Positions 15,801 through 17,100 of a stretch of 17,100 nt of DNA are shown here, piece after piece. The notes under the pieces were generated by a model. The model saw only the letters and a program-made list of their open reading frames with translations, did no database searches and was not told the DNA's origin. Position 1 is the stretch's first letter. Every line of letters begins with the position of its first letter. The stretch comes from Porphyromonadaceae bacterium UBA7087 (GTDB lineage Bacteria > Bacteroidota > Bacteroidia > Bacteroidales > Muribaculaceae), in NCBI GenBank assembly GCA_002493515.1, contig DKYZ01000082.1, forward strand, positions 11,458 through 28,557. Reading direction: 5' to 3'. Both the position numbers and the translations under genes were made by a program.

Positions 15801-17072
15801 ATGAAGACCATGCTTTTTCGCCATTTCATCATGGCTCTGCCAATCATCGGGTTGGCTGCCTGTAGTTCCGACGACGGACCGGAGCAAAAGAAGAATCCGG
15901 AAATTGTAGATGTTCAGGAGACAGAACCAACCGAGGACGCCGCTTTCTACAAGATCGGACTTTCTCCTTCAGAAGCCGGAATTCAGGCCGCAGCCAACGA
16001 CTTCGCCCTTGACTTCTTCAGACAGACAAAGGCCTCCGCCGCCGAATCAAACGTCGTGGTATCGCCTCTCAGCACATTCCAGACGCTCGCGTTGCTCTCC
16101 AACGGCGATGACGGAGAAATACGGGATGAAATTGTCAACAGATTGGGATTTTCCTCAATGAATCCCGATGCCCTCAACTCATACGCCAAAACTTTGAACG
16201 AGGGTTTTGCAAAGCTCGACGGCAAAACACGCTATCGCTGCGCGAACTCAATCTGGGTAAAAGGGAACGACAATCTACAGGAGGGCTTCGCAAAGACAGC
16301 CTCCGATTTCTATCTGGCCGATATCAACAGCTTTGAGAACATGAGCGAAGGCATCGACTCTATCAATTCCTGGGTGGAGAAGAAAACAAGCCGTCTCATC
16401 AAGGATTTTCTTGGCAAAGACTCGCATTTCGACGGAGCCATTGTGAACGCCCTATACTTCAAGGGAGGATGGCAAATCCCGTTTGAGAAGGAGAAGACTG
16501 CCAAGGCAACGTTCCTGAATATCAACGGGAGCAGCTCCAATACGGATTTCATGAATTCGCATGATATGTTTGAATATGTGAAGACTGAAAAAATCGAGGC
16601 TGTCGGCCTTAGCCTCGGCAACGGGAACTTCCGCCTTGACCTTATACGCCCTGCCGACCCCAAAGACTACGCGCAGTTCATACAGTCTCTTGACGGCAGC
16701 ACGACAGCGGAGCTTACAAGAAACATGATGCTGTCTCATCTTGACCTCTCCATTCCGAAATTCGAGGTATCAACCAAGGCAAACGGACGTGACATTCTCT
16801 ACGGAATGGGTTTCGAGAAGACCGTGACATCCGAATTCGAAAATATTCTGGATAATGGGAAACTCACCGTAAACAACTATATCCATGCCGCACGCCTCAA
16901 CGTAAACGAAGATGGTATAGAGGGCGCATCCGCCTCTGCCGTGTCCTGGATAGGCAGTAATGGAGAGACCCCGGAATATCAGACTGTAGAATTCAACAGC
17001 CCCTTCATATACATCCTTGAAGAGGTCACCACCGGAGCAATCCTGTTCATAGGCGAGATAACCTCGTTCTGA
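15801..17072 (+). CDS. Serpin-family protease inhibitor, surface lipoprotein
   Basis: A 423-residue serpin, a suicide-type inhibitor that traps proteases by inserting its cleaved reactive-centre loop. A lipoprotein signal with lipobox LAAC gives lipidated Cys21, followed by SSDDGPE; acidic residues right after the cysteine resemble Bacteroidetes surface-export signals, so an outer-surface location is likely. The serpin fold spans about residues 60-423: NVVVSPLSTFQTLALLSNG (84-102), NALYFKGGWQIPFEKEKT (216-233), LDLSIPKFEV, and the C-terminal FNSPFIYILEEVTTGAIL-type strands. The hinge EDGIEGASASAV (370-381) has the small residues at P12-P7 typical of inhibitory serpins, but Ile at P14 where Thr or Ser is usual. 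The loop is about 4 residues longer than alpha-1-antitrypsin's, so P1 cannot be assigned. Known relatives include miropin of Tannerella forsythia. The target could be a host or microbial protease. Confidence 0.94.
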   Translation: MKTMLFRHFIMALPIIGLAACSSDDGPEQKKNPEIVDVQETEPTEDAAFYKIGLSPSEAGIQAAANDFALDFFRQTKASAAESNVVVSPLSTFQTLALLSNGDDGEIRDEIVNRLGFSSMNPDALNSYAKTLNEGFAKLDGKTRYRCANSIWVKGNDNLQEGFAKTASDFYLADINSFENMSEGIDSINSWVEKKTSRLIKDFLGKDSHFDGAIVNALYFKGGWQIPFEKEKTAKATFLNINGSSSNTDFMNSHDMFEYVKTEKIEAVGLSLGNGNFRLDLIRPADPKDYAQFIQSLDGSTTAELTRNMMLSHLDLSIPKFEVSTKANGRDILYGMGFEKTVTSEFENILDNGKLTVNNYIHAARLNVNEDGIEGASASAVSWIGSNGETPEYQTVEFNSPFIYILEEVTTGAILFIGEITSF

Positions 17073-17100
17073 CAAGCGGATGGCAAAAAGGAAAGCGGAT

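Overview
The window looks like a chromosomal segment of a gut-type Bacteroidales, most plausibly near Muribaculaceae, Prevotella or Bacteroides. The evidence is a SusC/SusD pair, SusD-style and surface-type lipoprotein signals, short T9SS-like C-terminal tails, and Bacteroidetes promoters (TTTG, 19-20 nt, TAnnTTTG) in front of most transcription units. The family placement is inference. No rRNA, tRNA, CRISPR array, integrase or complete insertion sequence was seen.

Layout. Seven genes lie on the minus strand and the last two on the plus strand. Positions 71-4071 hold two secreted proteins, each with its own promoter: an unrecognised 432-residue protein and an 827-residue C10 (streptopain-like) cysteine protease. 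Both end in the same kind of tail. Positions 4264-9396 hold a SusC-SusD operon (SusC transcribed first) with a strong Bacteroidetes promoter and a structured leader of about 120 nt. Together these four genes look like a locus for degrading and importing protein or peptide; no glycoside hydrolase is present. Positions 9397-9833 are a 437-bp spacer with a perfect 16-bp terminator hairpin, a 12-bp-arm palindrome and a GC-rich repeat-like block.

Positions 9834-14950 hold a three-gene operon, transcribed as BlaI/MecI-type repressor, M56 (BlaR1-type) membrane metalloprotease, then TonB-receptor-like outer membrane beta-barrel protein. The protease has no penicillin-binding sensor. It carries a helical tail of about 260 residues, part of which is encoded by ten exact 21-bp units with an 84-bp higher-order duplication. 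Three AACTA/TAGTT half-sites spaced 10-11 bp apart overlap the operon promoter and are good candidates for the repressor's operator.

Divergent from this operon is an orphan HicB-like/HTH protein (15160-15576), followed by a surface-lipoprotein serpin (15801-17072) with an unusually long reactive-centre loop. The most interesting points are the M56 protease with its expanding periplasmic helix and predicted operator, the lipoprotein serpin, and the protease-linked SusCD locus.
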